DNA of 64,000 nt from G963669295 sp963669295 (GTDB taxonomy: Bacteria > Bacteroidota > Bacteroidia > Flavobacteriales_D > CALLUQ01): positions 1,364,001 through 1,428,000 of the forward strand of contig OY769938.1 in the NCBI GenBank assembly GCA_963669295.1. The letters are read 5' to 3'. A program made the translations under genes and the position numbers. Shown here piece after piece: positions 43,010 to 52,516 of this stretch; position 1 is the stretch's first letter, and the number at the start of each line of letters is the position of its first letter. The notes beneath the pieces were generated by a model, which did not search any database, had not been told where the DNA came from, and saw only the letters and a list, made by a program, of their open reading frames with translations.

Positions 43010-46000
43010 ATGAATTATCAGAAACTAAATAATATTACGGGTTGGGCGGTATTTGCTATCGCTACCCTTGTTTATATCCTTACCATCGAGCCCACGGCAA
43101 GTTTTTGGGATTGTGGTGAATTCATTGCCACAGCGTATAAACTGGAAGTAGGTCACCCCCCCGGAGCACCTGTATTTATGTTAATTGGGCGTTTCTTCTC
43201 TATGTTTGCTGGCCCCGAATCGGCTGCAAAAATGGTGAATCTAATGTCGGGCATTTGTAGCTCCTTCACCATCTTGTTCCTATTTTGGAGCATCACCGCT
43301 CTAGCAAAAAAAATTGCCATTAAAACGGGTGAAATTACCCAGTCTAAAACCATCGCCATTCTTGGCAGTGGAGCCATTGGTGCTCTTGCTTACACTTTTA
43401 GTGATTCTTTTTGGTTTTCAGCCGTTGAAGGCGAGGTATATGCGATGTCATCGTTTTTTACTGCTATCGTATTTTGGGCCATCTTAAAGTGGGAATCCGT
43501 TGCCGATCAAAAGCATTCTACTCGATGGATTATTCTTATTGCATACCTCATGGGCTTGTCTATTGGAGTTCACTTATTGAACTTATTAGCCATTCCAGCC
43601 ATTACATTTGTATACTATTTCAAAAAACATAAGCCATCACTACAAGGTATTATTGTAGCGAGCATTGTATCTATCGGCATTTTAGGCGTAATGCAAGCTA
43701 TCATTATTCCGGGCTTTGTAAATCTGGCCGCCAGTTTTGAAAAGACAGCTGTAAATTCCATGGGTATGCCTTTTAACATGGGAGCTATCATTTACATTTT
43801 AATTATTACTGCGCTATTGGCTTTTGGCTTGTTCTTCACTCATAAGCGAGGTATGAAGATCGTTAATACCATTATGCTTTGTGTAACAGTGATCATTATC
43901 GGGTATTCATCATTTGCGATGATCCTCATTCGTTCATCGGCCAACACACCAATGGATGAAAACAATCCGGAAAACTTATTCACCTTGCTGTCGTACCTCA
44001 ATCGTGAACAATATGGTGATCGGCCACTGGTTTCAGGGCCTTATTGGAACTCTCCATTAGACCCTCAAAAGCCGCGTACCGATGGATCTCCTGTATACAT
44101 GAAAGCCTATACAGTGGTAAAAACACTTAACGGTACTGATCGTCAGGTAAAAGCATTTCGAACAGAAAGAGAGGCCAAGAATTATATTGCAGCCAATCCT
44201 AAGGATCAACTTACCATGAAGCCTCAGTATATTGTTTCTGATGAAAGAAAGGGAGCGGAATACAACTACGATAAGAAGTTTACTACCATATTTCCTCGTA
44301 TGTATAGCCCACAAGCCAATCATGTGCGAGAATATAAGAAATGGTCGGACTACGTAGGTAAACCTGTGCCGGGTACTGATAATCAAACCGGACAGCAAAA
44401 GATGATCAACAAACCCACCTTTGGAGAAAACATAAAGTTTTTCTTCCGGTACCAAATGGGGTGGATGTACTGGCGGTATTTCCTTTGGAACTTTGCTGGC
44501 CGACAGAACGACATCCAAGGGCATGGGAGCACTGTAAAAGGCAACTGGCTTAGCGGGGTAAAGTTTGTGGATGCCCAACGGCTGGGCAACCAGGATCAAC
44601 TGCCGACTAGCATGACTGAAAACAAAGGGTATAACCGATTTTTCTTTCTGCCTCTTATTCTCGGATTGATAGGATTAGTTTTCCAGCTCCTGAAAAGCGT
44701 ACGCGACTGGACTGTTGTGATGCTCCTGTTCTTCTTTACGGGAATAGCTATTGTACTCTACCTGAATCAATATCCATTACAGCCACGTGAGCGTGATTAC
44801 GCATATGTAGGATCGTTTTATGCCTTTGCTATATGGATAGGTCTGGGGGTATATGCCCTTTACGATGCAGCCAAAAATCTGAATTGGAACGGCTGGATAC
44901 GCGTAGTAGTAGGAACGTTAGGGTTGGCCATTTTTATTTACCTGGCTGAGCTTGTTTTCCGTACCGATTCACACTCCTTCTCTTATGCATTAGGGTTCAT
45001 GTCTGTGATCACCATGTTGATATTGGCACTGATGGTGCTCCTGGGCGATAAAAATAAAGACCTCAATGCTGGTGTTGCTGTGCTACTTGGATTAAGTGTA
45101 CCTTTTATTATGGGCTTCCAGGGTTGGGACGATCATGATCGATCAGATCGATATACTGCACGTGACTTTGCTCGAAACTATCTCGAATCATGTGCTCCTA
45201 ATGCCATCCTATTTACCAATGGAGATAATGATACATTCCCCTTGTGGTATGCGCAGGAAGTAGAAGAAATTCGCACAGATGTTAGGGTAGTAAACCTTAG
45301 CCTATTAAGTACCGATTGGTATGTAAACCAAATGAAAACACGTGCTTATGAATCAGCTCCAGTGCCCTTTAAGCTGGAAGAAGTAAAGTACCGACAAGGA
45401 ACACGTGATGCAGTAGCCTTACTACCAAGTGAAAATGTCAATGGTGTTTATGTAGATGTAGATGCTGCCATGGGGTTTGTGGCTAACGACAAAAATATGC
45501 GCAACCTCTTCTCTCGCATCAAAAAAGATGCTTATTTCCCAACCAATCGCTTTAAAGTACAGGTAGATAAAAAGAAAGTATTGGAGAATGGAACAGTAGC
45601 ACCTAACCTGGCTGATCAAATTGTAAACGAAGTACAGTGGGAGATTAACAAAGGTTATTTGTTAAAGAGTGAATTGATGTTAATTGACCTGTTAGCCAAC
45701 AACGATTGGAACCGTCCGATATATTTTGCTGTAACTACGGGTCCTGATAGCTATATTGGTCTTACACAACACTTTCAACTTGAAGGACTGGCTTATCGAC
45801 TTGTTCCGATACGCACACCGCAAGGTGCTAACCCTAACTTATTGGGAAGGGTAAATACCGACACCATGTACAATAACCTGATGAACAGGTTTGCCTGGGG
45901 AGGCATGGAAAATAATGACATCTATATGGATGAAAATAACTTGCGTATGACCAACAACATGCGTCTACAGTTTAGCAACCTGGCTGATGCTTTGATTACG

Positions 46001-46405
46001 GAAGGTAAAAATGAAAAAGCCAAAGAGGTATTGGATCGATGTATGCAAGTAATGCCTGAAAAGAACATTCCATATGGCCGTATCATGTTATCCATTTCAG
46101 ACGGTTATTATAAGATTGGTGATTTTGAATCGGCCAACAAAATTTCGCGTAGGCTGTTCGATATTTATGAAGAAAATCTCAACTATTACATTAGCTTAAA
46201 ACCTCGCTTCTCGTCAAAACTAGTAGATGATGCGCAAATGGCCTTTATGGTATTACAACGTTTATCACAAGTAACTAACGATGTGTATAAGCAAGAAGCT
46301 ATTGGGGTTGAGTTTAAACAGCGCCTGGATGCAATACAACCTGTTTACGGACAGATGAGGCAGCAGATCGATATGTTAAATAACAGTAACGCAATTATTC
46401 GATAA
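43010..46405 (+). CDS. DUF2723 membrane protein (GT117-type glycosyltransferase)
   Basis: A 1131-residue integral membrane protein. The N terminus carries the family signature 'TIEPTASFWDCGEFIATAYKLEVGHPPGAPVFMLIGR', with the Asp/Glu pair expected for a GT-C type enzyme, followed by about ten transmembrane helices and a soluble C-terminal part ('RSDRYTARDFARNYLESCAPNAILFTNGDNDTFPLWYAQEV' and TPR-like helices near 1000-1060). The domain is related to human TMEM260, an O-mannosyltransferase; by analogy it may add sugars to exported proteins, as Bacteroidetes do with surface proteins. A good terminator follows the stop. Its standing directly before a polysaccharide deacetylase gene is suggestive. 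Confidence 0.88.
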   Translation: MNYQKLNNITGWAVFAIATLVYILTIEPTASFWDCGEFIATAYKLEVGHPPGAPVFMLIGRFFSMFAGPESAAKMVNLMSGICSSFTILFLFWSITALAKKIAIKTGEITQSKTIAILGSGAIGALAYTFSDSFWFSAVEGEVYAMSSFFTAIVFWAILKWESVADQKHSTRWIILIAYLMGLSIGVHLLNLLAIPAITFVYYFKKHKPSLQGIIVASIVSIGILGVMQAIIIPGFVNLAASFEKTAVNSMGMPFNMGAIIYILIITALLAFGLFFTHKRGMKIVNTIMLCVTVIIIGYSSFAMILIRSSANTPMDENNPENLFTLLSYLNREQYGDRPLVSGPYWNSPLDPQKPRTDGSPVYMKAYTVVKTLNGTDRQVKAFRTEREAKNYIAANPKDQLTMKPQYIVSDERKGAEYNYDKKFTTIFPRMYSPQANHVREYKKWSDYVGKPVPGTDNQTGQQKMINKPTFGENIKFFFRYQMGWMYWRYFLWNFAGRQNDIQGHGSTVKGNWLSGVKFVDAQRLGNQDQLPTSMTENKGYNRFFFLPLILGLIGLVFQLLKSVRDWTVVMLLFFFTGIAIVLYLNQYPLQPRERDYAYVGSFYAFAIWIGLGVYALYDAAKNLNWNGWIRVVVGTLGLAIFIYLAELVFRTDSHSFSYALGFMSVITMLILALMVLLGDKNKDLNAGVAVLLGLSVPFIMGFQGWDDHDRSDRYTARDFARNYLESCAPNAILFTNGDNDTFPLWYAQEVEEIRTDVRVVNLSLLSTDWYVNQMKTRAYESAPVPFKLEEVKYRQGTRDAVALLPSENVNGVYVDVDAAMGFVANDKNMRNLFSRIKKDAYFPTNRFKVQVDKKKVLENGTVAPNLADQIVNEVQWEINKGYLLKSELMLIDLLANNDWNRPIYFAVTTGPDSYIGLTQHFQLEGLAYRLVPIRTPQGANPNLLGRVNTDTMYNNLMNRFAWGGMENNDIYMDENNLRMTNNMRLQFSNLADALITEGKNEKAKEVLDRCMQVMPEKNIPYGRIMLSISDGYYKIGDFESANKISRRLFDIYEENLNYYISLKPRFSSKLVDDAQMAFMVLQRLSQVTNDVYKQEAIGVEFKQRLDAIQPVYGQMRQQIDMLNNSNAIIR

Positions 46406-46408
46406 TAT

Positions 46409-46437
46409 AAAGGAGGGCATTGCCCTCCTTTCTTTTT
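46409..46437 (+). terminator. intrinsic terminator of the DUF2723 gene
   Basis: AAAGGAGGGC (46409-46418) pairs with GCCCTCCTTT (46422-46431) around an ATT loop, followed by CTTTTT. It lies 3 bases past the stop codon and before the start of the next gene at 46441. Confidence 0.85.
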
Positions 46438-46440
46438 AAC

Positions 46441-47055
46441 ATGATGTACCTGGCCAAAACTCCTGGCATTGTAAAACCTGTTTATAAGGATCTTGTGTGG
46501 AATATCCCACAAGAAGAAAAGGTAATTTACTTGACTTTTGACGATGGCCCAGTGCCTGAAGTAACTCCAAAGGTATTAGATGTATTACTGCAATTTAACA
46601 TAAAGGCCACCTTCTTTTGCATTGGCGACAATGTACAAAAGCACCCTGAACTATTTCATCGCCTATTGAATGAAGGCCACCGCATTGGCAACCACACCAA
46701 TAACCACCTTAACGGATGGAAATGCAGTGACATGTCCTACTTAAGAAACGTACTTAAATGTGCCGAATATGTAAATAGTGATTTATTTCGTCCACCCTAC
46801 GGCAAGATTAAACGCTCGCAAGCCACTGCTTTAAAAAGTAAGTACAAAATAGTTATGTGGGATGTGTTAAGTGGAGATTTTGACCCTTATACGCCACCAG
46901 AAAAATGCGTTCATAATGTGCTCGACAATGTGGCCAACGGTTCCATCATTGTATTTCACGACAGTATTAAGGCTGCTAATAAGATGCTGTATGCACTGCC
47001 CATTGTTTTAGAACAATTACTAGCACAAGAATATCGCTTTGAGGTAATTCCTTAA
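46441..47055 (+). CDS. polysaccharide deacetylase family protein (NodB domain)
   Basis: A 204-residue carbohydrate esterase. Motif 'TFDDGP' supplies the catalytic and metal-binding Asp (D34, D35), 'HTNNH' supplies H85 and H89, and 'RPPYGKIKRSQ' the Arg/Pro groove; 'GSIIVFHDS' completes the pocket. The family removes N- or O-acetyl groups from chitin-like or peptidoglycan sugars. I start at the ATG at 46441. An earlier TTG at 46420 lies in the terminator hairpin. No clear signal peptide, so location is uncertain. Its 3' end overlaps the convergent rhodanese gene by 4 bases. Confidence 0.9.
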   Translation: MMYLAKTPGIVKPVYKDLVWNIPQEEKVIYLTFDDGPVPEVTPKVLDVLLQFNIKATFFCIGDNVQKHPELFHRLLNEGHRIGNHTNNHLNGWKCSDMSYLRNVLKCAEYVNSDLFRPPYGKIKRSQATALKSKYKIVMWDVLSGDFDPYTPPEKCVHNVLDNVANGSIIVFHDSIKAANKMLYALPIVLEQLLAQEYRFEVIP

Positions 47056-47471
47056 TCTTTCACCACTGTATTGCCTTTGGCAAGCCAGGCCGTAATTCCT
47101 CCTGATAAATTATAGATTTCAGAAAAACCCATCGCTGATAAGCGTTGCATTGCTTGAGCGCTTCTTCCCCCTGCCTTACAGTATACATATATCGGTTGGC
47201 CTTTATCTAATGCTCCAGCACGTATGTCAAAATCGGCATCAAAAATATTGATGTGCTGCGCATTGGTAATATAGCCTTCACCCACTTCTTCAGGAGTGCG
47301 CACATCCAACACAATACCTGGATTACTCTCCATTTTAGCTTTAAATTCATCTACATTTATATCCATTGCAATTGGTTGTTGTTGTTCTGTATTTGTAGGC
47401 ACTTCTTCCTGAGAAGAGGAACACCCAGCAGTGGCTATCAAAGCCGCTACCAATATTACTTTTACTTTCAT
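47052..47471 (-). CDS. rhodanese-like lipoprotein
   Basis: A 139-residue lipoprotein with lipidated C17 ('IATAGC'). One rhodanese domain (residues ~40-135) with active-site C98 in 'YVYCKAGGRSAQAM' and preceding 'VLDVRTPEEVGEGYI'. It would transfer sulfur in the periplasm, possibly taking persulfide produced by sulfide oxidation. Last gene of a sulfur operon, 15 bases after the metallo-beta-lactamase/rhodanese gene. Confidence 0.88.
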   Translation of the reverse strand: MKVKVILVAALIATAGCSSSQEEVPTNTEQQQPIAMDINVDEFKAKMESNPGIVLDVRTPEEVGEGYITNAQHINIFDADFDIRAGALDKGQPIYVYCKAGGRSAQAMQRLSAMGFSEIYNLSGGITAWLAKGNTVVKD

Positions 47472-47486
47472 TGTTTAAATTTTATG

Positions 47487-48884
47487 TTACCCTTTGGTTG
47501 GGCATACAAAATCAGTAGTTGGAACCTTTGCTTCCAGCATGGCCATAAAGCCACCATCAACATCAATGATATTGGAATAGCCATTGCGCTTTAAAATAGA
47601 GGCTGCTACTAACGACCTGTACCCGGAGCGACAATGAACGTAATACGTTTCATCCTTGCTTAAATCGTTAAGGTGATCATTAATATAATCTAATGGATAA
47701 AGTGTAGCCCCTTCGGCATGTTCGGCATCGTACTCAGTAGGCTTACGCGCATCCAATATGTTAACACCTTCCTCCATTTTACCAGCCAATTCAATAGCAC
47801 TTGTTTGTGCAATGCTATCTGTTGCCTTTCCTGCTGTACTCCATGCCTCAAAACCGCCTTGCAAATATCCTTTTGCATTGTCGTACCCTACTCGGGCAAG
47901 GCGCATCACCACTTCTTCTGCCCTACCTTCATCAGCAATGATCAATATAGGTTGATTTAAATTCTCAATCAATGCACCCACCCAGGTAGCAAACGATCCA
48001 TCCAATCCTATAAACATTGCACCAGGAATAAACGATTTAGCAAAAGCATGTTTATCACGGGTGTCCAGCACCAGTGCGCCATTATTCATCTCAGCTTCAA
48101 ATTCGCTTATCGACAATGCTACATTTCCTTGAGTCATCACCTCATCAATATTACCATACCCTGCTTTGTTTAGCATTGCGTTTTTAGGAAAATATTGAGG
48201 TGGAGGTAAGATGCCCTTGGTGACTTCTTTAATGAATGCCTCTTTTGTTGGTGCTTGAAGGGCGTAGTTCGTTTTCTTTTGATTGCCCAATGAATCAAAT
48301 GTCTCGGAGCTCATGTTCTTGCCACAAGCAGAGCCAGCACCATGAGCCGGATAAACCGTAACATCATCTGGCAATGGCATAATCTTATTGTGCAGTGAAT
48401 CGTATAGCATTCCCGCCAAATCCTCCTGAGTTAAGTCGCCTTTTATGGCTAAATCCGGACGACCAACATCACCAATAAACAAGGTGTCACCGGTAAATAT
48501 AGCTTGCTCCTTGCCTACCTCATCTTTTAACAAGAAGGTAGACGATTCAGGAGTATGTCCGGGTGTGTGTAACACTGTTATGGTAATATCACCCAGTTGG
48601 AACACTTCTCCATCGGTAGCTTCGTGAATGTCGTATCCTGTTTTGGCTGTAGGCCCATACACAATTGTTGCCCCTGTTTTCCGAGCCAAGTCGATATGAC
48701 CCGATACGAAATCAGCATGGAAATGGGTTTCAAAAATGTACTTAATGGTTACGTCATTTTCTTTTGCTCGTTCAATATAAGGATCCGTTTCTCTTAATGG
48801 ATCAATGATTGCCGCCTCTCCATTTGATTCAATGTAGTATGCAGCTTCTGCTAAACATCCTGTATAAATCTGTTCTATTTTCAT
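47487..48884 (-). CDS. MBL-fold persulfide dioxygenase-like protein with two rhodanese domains
   Basis: A 465-residue cytoplasmic protein. The N-terminal metallo-beta-lactamase domain (residues 1-245) shows H54-x-H56-x-D58 and H63 ('THFHADFVSGH'), as in ETHE1-type persulfide dioxygenases, which oxidise glutathione persulfide to sulfite. Two rhodanese domains follow. The first (~260-355) has 'IIADEGRAEE' where the Cys loop should be, so it is probably inactive; the second (~370-460) has C418 in 'YVHCRSGYRS'. Between TauE and the rhodanese lipoprotein in the same operon, it fits sulfide/persulfide detoxification. Confidence 0.88.
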   Translation of the reverse strand: MKIEQIYTGCLAEAAYYIESNGEAAIIDPLRETDPYIERAKENDVTIKYIFETHFHADFVSGHIDLARKTGATIVYGPTAKTGYDIHEATDGEVFQLGDITITVLHTPGHTPESSTFLLKDEVGKEQAIFTGDTLFIGDVGRPDLAIKGDLTQEDLAGMLYDSLHNKIMPLPDDVTVYPAHGAGSACGKNMSSETFDSLGNQKKTNYALQAPTKEAFIKEVTKGILPPPQYFPKNAMLNKAGYGNIDEVMTQGNVALSISEFEAEMNNGALVLDTRDKHAFAKSFIPGAMFIGLDGSFATWVGALIENLNQPILIIADEGRAEEVVMRLARVGYDNAKGYLQGGFEAWSTAGKATDSIAQTSAIELAGKMEEGVNILDARKPTEYDAEHAEGATLYPLDYINDHLNDLSKDETYYVHCRSGYRSLVAASILKRNGYSNIIDVDGGFMAMLEAKVPTTDFVCPTKG

Positions 48885-48894
48885 GGCTTTATAA

Positions 48895-49701
48895 TTAATT
48901 CAGTTTTACAATTTTATCAACTATCATATACACCCCCATAAGCAATGTAAACCAGCCAAAAGCAGGTTTTAACTTTGCTCCAGAGATAAAATTAGACAAA
49001 TAACTTCCAAGCAAGATGCCAATAATCGACAGGCCAGTGAACCAACCCAGGAGCGACCAATCAATGGCCATGGCATTGCTCAAATCACCAGTAAAACCTA
49101 TCAACGATTTTACTGCAATAATAAGAAGCGAAGTGCCCACCGCCATTTTCATTGGCAATCGCGACAGAATCACCAGAGCAGGTATAATTAAAAATCCACC
49201 CCCAGACCCTACTAACCCCGTTAAAACTCCAACAACTGCACCTTCTATTAAGATTAATGGGTAGTTAAACTTTTGTTCCTCACTACCTTCCAGTTGATCT
49301 ATCTTTCTTTTCTTAATCATAGAGAAAGAGGCTGCAATCATTAACAATGAAAATAGTGCAATAATTCCAATGTCTTTAGTAATAATAATATCGCCTACTT
49401 CAAACAAGTTTTCTGGCAATGCTTCAATGATATACTTGCGTGTAAGAAAAACCGAAATCACAGAGGGGATACCAAAAATAATGGCGGTTTTGTAGCTTAT
49501 TTGCTGCTTTCTCATGTATTGAATAGCGCCTATTGATGCTGTAACACCAACAATAAATAAAGAGTAGGCTGTAGCTAAAGTTGCTGAGGGCACATAAAAT
49601 AAATACAGCAAAATAGGTACTGCAAGAATAGACCCACCACCACCTATGAGGCCTAATACTACACCTATTAATATTGCTCCAAAATACCCTGCTATCTCCA
49701 T
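48895..49701 (-). CDS. sulfite/organosulfonate exporter TauE/SafE family protein
   Basis: A 268-residue membrane protein with about eight hydrophobic helices arranged as two halves, each starting with a Gly-rich motif ('GVVLGLIGGGGSILAVPILLYLF' and 'VVGVLTGLVGSGGGFLIIPALVIL'). The family exports sulfite, sulfonates or related anions. Here it sits between an ArsR regulator and a persulfide dioxygenase-like enzyme, which makes export of the sulfite product the likely role. It starts one base after the regulator's stop. Confidence 0.88.
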   Translation of the reverse strand: MEIAGYFGAILIGVVLGLIGGGGSILAVPILLYLFYVPSATLATAYSLFIVGVTASIGAIQYMRKQQISYKTAIIFGIPSVISVFLTRKYIIEALPENLFEVGDIIITKDIGIIALFSLLMIAASFSMIKKRKIDQLEGSEEQKFNYPLILIEGAVVGVLTGLVGSGGGFLIIPALVILSRLPMKMAVGTSLLIIAVKSLIGFTGDLSNAMAIDWSLLGWFTGLSIIGILLGSYLSNFISGAKLKPAFGWFTLLMGVYMIVDKIVKLN

Positions 49702-49702
49702 G

Positions 49703-49996
49703 TTACGACTGACATTTATCGATACAATCGATGATCTGTGTTAAACGTTCGTGTTTCAAAAAATAATAGCTGTTTTTACCTTCTCGCTTCGACGCTAAAA
49801 TTCCTTTATTTTTCAAAATAGATAAATGATGAGATGCCACTGCTTGCTCAATCGACAATCCTTCATGAATCTGAGTAACTGACATTTGCTTTTTTTGCTC
49901 CAACAGATTGATAATGGCAATACGTATTGGATGCGCAATTGCCTTCAACATTTCTGCTGCGCGTTCAAGTTTTAGGATCTCAACTTTTTCATTCAT
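49703..49996 (-). CDS. ArsR-family transcriptional regulator
   Basis: A 97-residue winged-helix repressor. The recognition helix region is 'EGLSIEQAVASHHLSILKNKGILASKREGKNSYYFLK'. The only cysteines form a C-x3-C pair in the last helix ('IIDCIDKCQS', C91 and C95), which could sense sulfur species or metal; the paired positions differ from those of well-studied persulfide sensors, so this is inference. I use the ATG at 49996, since the alternative at 50002 is a TTG. First gene of the sulfur operon. A 16-bp palindrome just upstream is its likely operator. Confidence 0.87.
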   Translation of the reverse strand: MNEKVEILKLERAAEMLKAIAHPIRIAIINLLEQKKQMSVTQIHEGLSIEQAVASHHLSILKNKGILASKREGKNSYYFLKHERLTQIIDCIDKCQS

Positions 49997-50004
49997 ATAC
50001 AATA

Positions 50005-50020
50005 ATCTATATATATAGAT
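50005..50020. promoter_or_regulatory. palindromic candidate operator for the ArsR regulator
   Basis: ATCTATATATATAGAT is a perfect 16-bp palindrome ending 8 bases before the regulator's ATG. AT-rich palindromes in this place are typical of ArsR-family operators. Autoregulation is inferred, not shown. Confidence 0.5.
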
Positions 50021-50040
50021 GCAAATATATGAATTTTTTG

Positions 50041-52449
50041 TTAAAAGTCAATTTTGTAATAAAAAATAGGGAGAAAACCCAACTGGTATTCTTCTCGAAC
50101 AGGGTTGGTGTTAGGGTCGAACAAGTCAGGCGCATAGGTAAGTTTCAAAACGTTTTGAGTGTTGGATACATTTACTAAATCAAGTGCAATTTCGTGGGTT
50201 ACCTTTTTCGCATTGATGCGGTAGTTAAGTTTTAAATCCGCCCTAAAATAATCGTCGAACTGCAATGAGTTGCGATCTTGATCTACAAATACAATATCGT
50301 TGATGAGATCGGAAGCTGTACGATCAACTGGTGAATAACGCTTCCCTCCTGCTGTAGTAATTTTAGCACCAATTGTAATGGCCGACTTTTCTCCTAAACT
50401 AAATTCGCGTGCCGCTAAAAAATTGGCAATCCAATTTCCATTAAAATCTGTATCGCGTACAATGCCATCGCTGCCCCTATACCTCGCTTCAAATAACGAA
50501 CCCGTTACCATAATAAAGTACTTGCGGCTAAAAAACTTTTCGAGGGTAAACTCAACACCAAAGTTTTCACCCAGCCCATCGTTTATCAGGCTATCGGGGA
50601 AAAAGCGTTCAAACCCAGCACCCTGGTTCACCGTTGAAAAAGAAGATGGAGTAATTTCGATGGGTACTTCTGTTAACCACTGATGGTATCCTTCTACTTT
50701 CATCCGTAAATTACTACTCAACGCATTATCGTACGCAATTACCAGGTGGCGACTTTTTGTAAACCCAATGTCCCGGTTGTGCTGCACCATTTCACCAAAA
50801 GTATTTTGGATGCGATAGAAATAAATGTAATACGGTTGGGTTTGACTGTGTAGACCAGCTCCGATACTCAATGTTTGTGCAGGCGCAAAATTCCAACGAA
50901 TACCGGCACGTGGCTCAATGGCTGATATACTTTGATTGAGGGAAAAATACTGGCTATGTAAGCCAATAGTAAGTGTTACATTCTCTGAAAATTTGCGTTT
51001 CAATTGCACATAAGGTTGCAGCAAAGCGGCTTGATCGTTATTATCCCAACGCACTTCGAAACGGCTAAGACCACGGTTATAATTGCTATCCAAAAAATCA
51101 AACATCAACAACTCGCTAATAACACCTACTTTCAACAAGTTTTGTTGGTTGATGCGTTTATGCATGTGGAAGCTTCCCACTGCCTTATTCGTTGTGTAGT
51201 TGTACCAATGTTGAGGTGTAAGAGAGTCTACCACAAATAAATTATCGGCACCTATACGACGGTGCACCAGCAAATGCTCAGACTGCTGGTTTTCATGTGT
51301 ACCGGCTACTGTAAAACGCAACAATGTAGAAGCGTTTAATGGCTTCGTATAATTTACCCCCAACACACCCATTTGCGTATTAAAATATTGATCGCGATCC
51401 TGATCGCCATAGATGTCGCGTTCAGCCACTTCCTGCTCACTTATTAGAATATCGATATCGCTTTTGCCTCCAATCCCAAAAACAGCAATACTGCTTCCTC
51501 CCTTCCCAGGAAAGTTAAGCTGAAATGAAAGGTCCTGGTACTTTGGTACCGCAGTGGTTCCGATGTCGATACCTATTGCTTGAAACAAAGAAAGCGTTGA
51601 ATAACGGTAAGCTACTAAGTACGAAGATCTTTTTTCCTTTGCAATAGGGCCTTCAGCCATCAATTCTGTACCTAAAAAACCAAACTGCCCGGTAAACTCA
51701 TGCTTTTCATTGTTTCCATTTCGCAGACGTAAGTCAAATACTCCAGCAATGCTGTTCCCAAATTCTGCTGGAAAGGCTCCAGTAAAAAAATCTGAGTTGG
51801 CCAATGTTTTGTTGTTGAGTACACTTAACGGCCCACCGCCTGATCCAGGAATTGCAAAATGGTTGGGGTTTGGGATATCTACTCCCTCTACCCGATAAAG
51901 GATTCCAAGGGGTGAATTACCGCGTACCACAATATCGTTTCTCGAATCATCACTTCCGCCAACACCAGCAAAGTTAGATGCCATTCTTGCGGGATCTCCC
52001 CTACTCCCAGCGTATCGATCTGTTTCTTCTACTGTAAATGCCCTTGCACTTACTGTAGCCATTTCGTTCAACACTTCACCTTTCTTCGTCGCTGTAATTT
52101 CTATTGGACCCATCATTACAAAGGCATCTTCCAGCTCAACATTAAGCAATACTTCTTTGCCAGATGTAACAATGATGTTGCTTAACACTCGTTCTTTGAA
52201 TCCCAAAAACATCACTTTAATGGAATGTCGTCCAATGGGGACATCTTCCAGCCTAAAACGACCGTTCTCATCGGTGGTAGTGCCTACCAATTTGGTGGTA
52301 TCACTGATAAGAACAACGTTTGCTCCCGGCAGCGGTGTTCTTAGCTCTGCATCAATAATCACTCCCCGAATGGTTTGTGTGATTTCTTGCGCAAAAGCCG
52401 TGGAATAAATGGTTGGCAATAGCAGTATGAGCACCAGCTTTTTGAGCAT
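50041..52449 (-). CDS. TonB-dependent receptor with carboxypeptidase-regulatory-like domain
   Basis: An 802-residue outer-membrane receptor. Signal peptide ends 'IYSTAFAQ'. Residues ~22-110 form the regulatory-like domain ('IRGVIIDAELRTPLPGANVVLI', 'GRFRLEDVPIGRHSIKVMFLGF'). The plug ('GDPARMASNFAGVGGSDDSRNDIVVRGNSPLGILYRVEGVDIPNPNHF') and a 22-strand-type barrel follow, closing with a terminal aromatic ('FYYKIDF'). Ligand not evident; no SusD partner is next to it. Same strand as the PorP gene, but separated from it by a terminator, so it has its own promoter. Confidence 0.9.
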   Translation of the reverse strand: MLKKLVLILLLPTIYSTAFAQEITQTIRGVIIDAELRTPLPGANVVLISDTTKLVGTTTDENGRFRLEDVPIGRHSIKVMFLGFKERVLSNIIVTSGKEVLLNVELEDAFVMMGPIEITATKKGEVLNEMATVSARAFTVEETDRYAGSRGDPARMASNFAGVGGSDDSRNDIVVRGNSPLGILYRVEGVDIPNPNHFAIPGSGGGPLSVLNNKTLANSDFFTGAFPAEFGNSIAGVFDLRLRNGNNEKHEFTGQFGFLGTELMAEGPIAKEKRSSYLVAYRYSTLSLFQAIGIDIGTTAVPKYQDLSFQLNFPGKGGSSIAVFGIGGKSDIDILISEQEVAERDIYGDQDRDQYFNTQMGVLGVNYTKPLNASTLLRFTVAGTHENQQSEHLLVHRRIGADNLFVVDSLTPQHWYNYTTNKAVGSFHMHKRINQQNLLKVGVISELLMFDFLDSNYNRGLSRFEVRWDNNDQAALLQPYVQLKRKFSENVTLTIGLHSQYFSLNQSISAIEPRAGIRWNFAPAQTLSIGAGLHSQTQPYYIYFYRIQNTFGEMVQHNRDIGFTKSRHLVIAYDNALSSNLRMKVEGYHQWLTEVPIEITPSSFSTVNQGAGFERFFPDSLINDGLGENFGVEFTLEKFFSRKYFIMVTGSLFEARYRGSDGIVRDTDFNGNWIANFLAAREFSLGEKSAITIGAKITTAGGKRYSPVDRTASDLINDIVFVDQDRNSLQFDDYFRADLKLNYRINAKKVTHEIALDLVNVSNTQNVLKLTYAPDLFDPNTNPVREEYQLGFLPIFYYKIDF

Positions 52450-52460
52450 TGGCCAAAGTT

Positions 52461-52495
52461 AAAACAAAAATCCCGATAACTATTGTCATCGGGAT
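52461..52495 (-). terminator. intrinsic terminator of the adhesin-PorP operon
   Basis: ATCCCGAT (plus 52488-52495 complement) pairs with ATCGGGAT (plus 52470-52477 complement) on the minus strand, followed by TTTTTGTTTT. It lies 20 bases past the PorP stop. Confidence 0.85.
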
Positions 52496-52516
52496 GCTTG
52501 TGTAGAGAGCTCTTTG

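Noticed and set aside
46420..46440. TTG start that would extend the polysaccharide deacetylase by seven residues
   Set aside because: It lies inside the terminator hairpin of the preceding gene, and the ATG at 46441 gives a normal protein.
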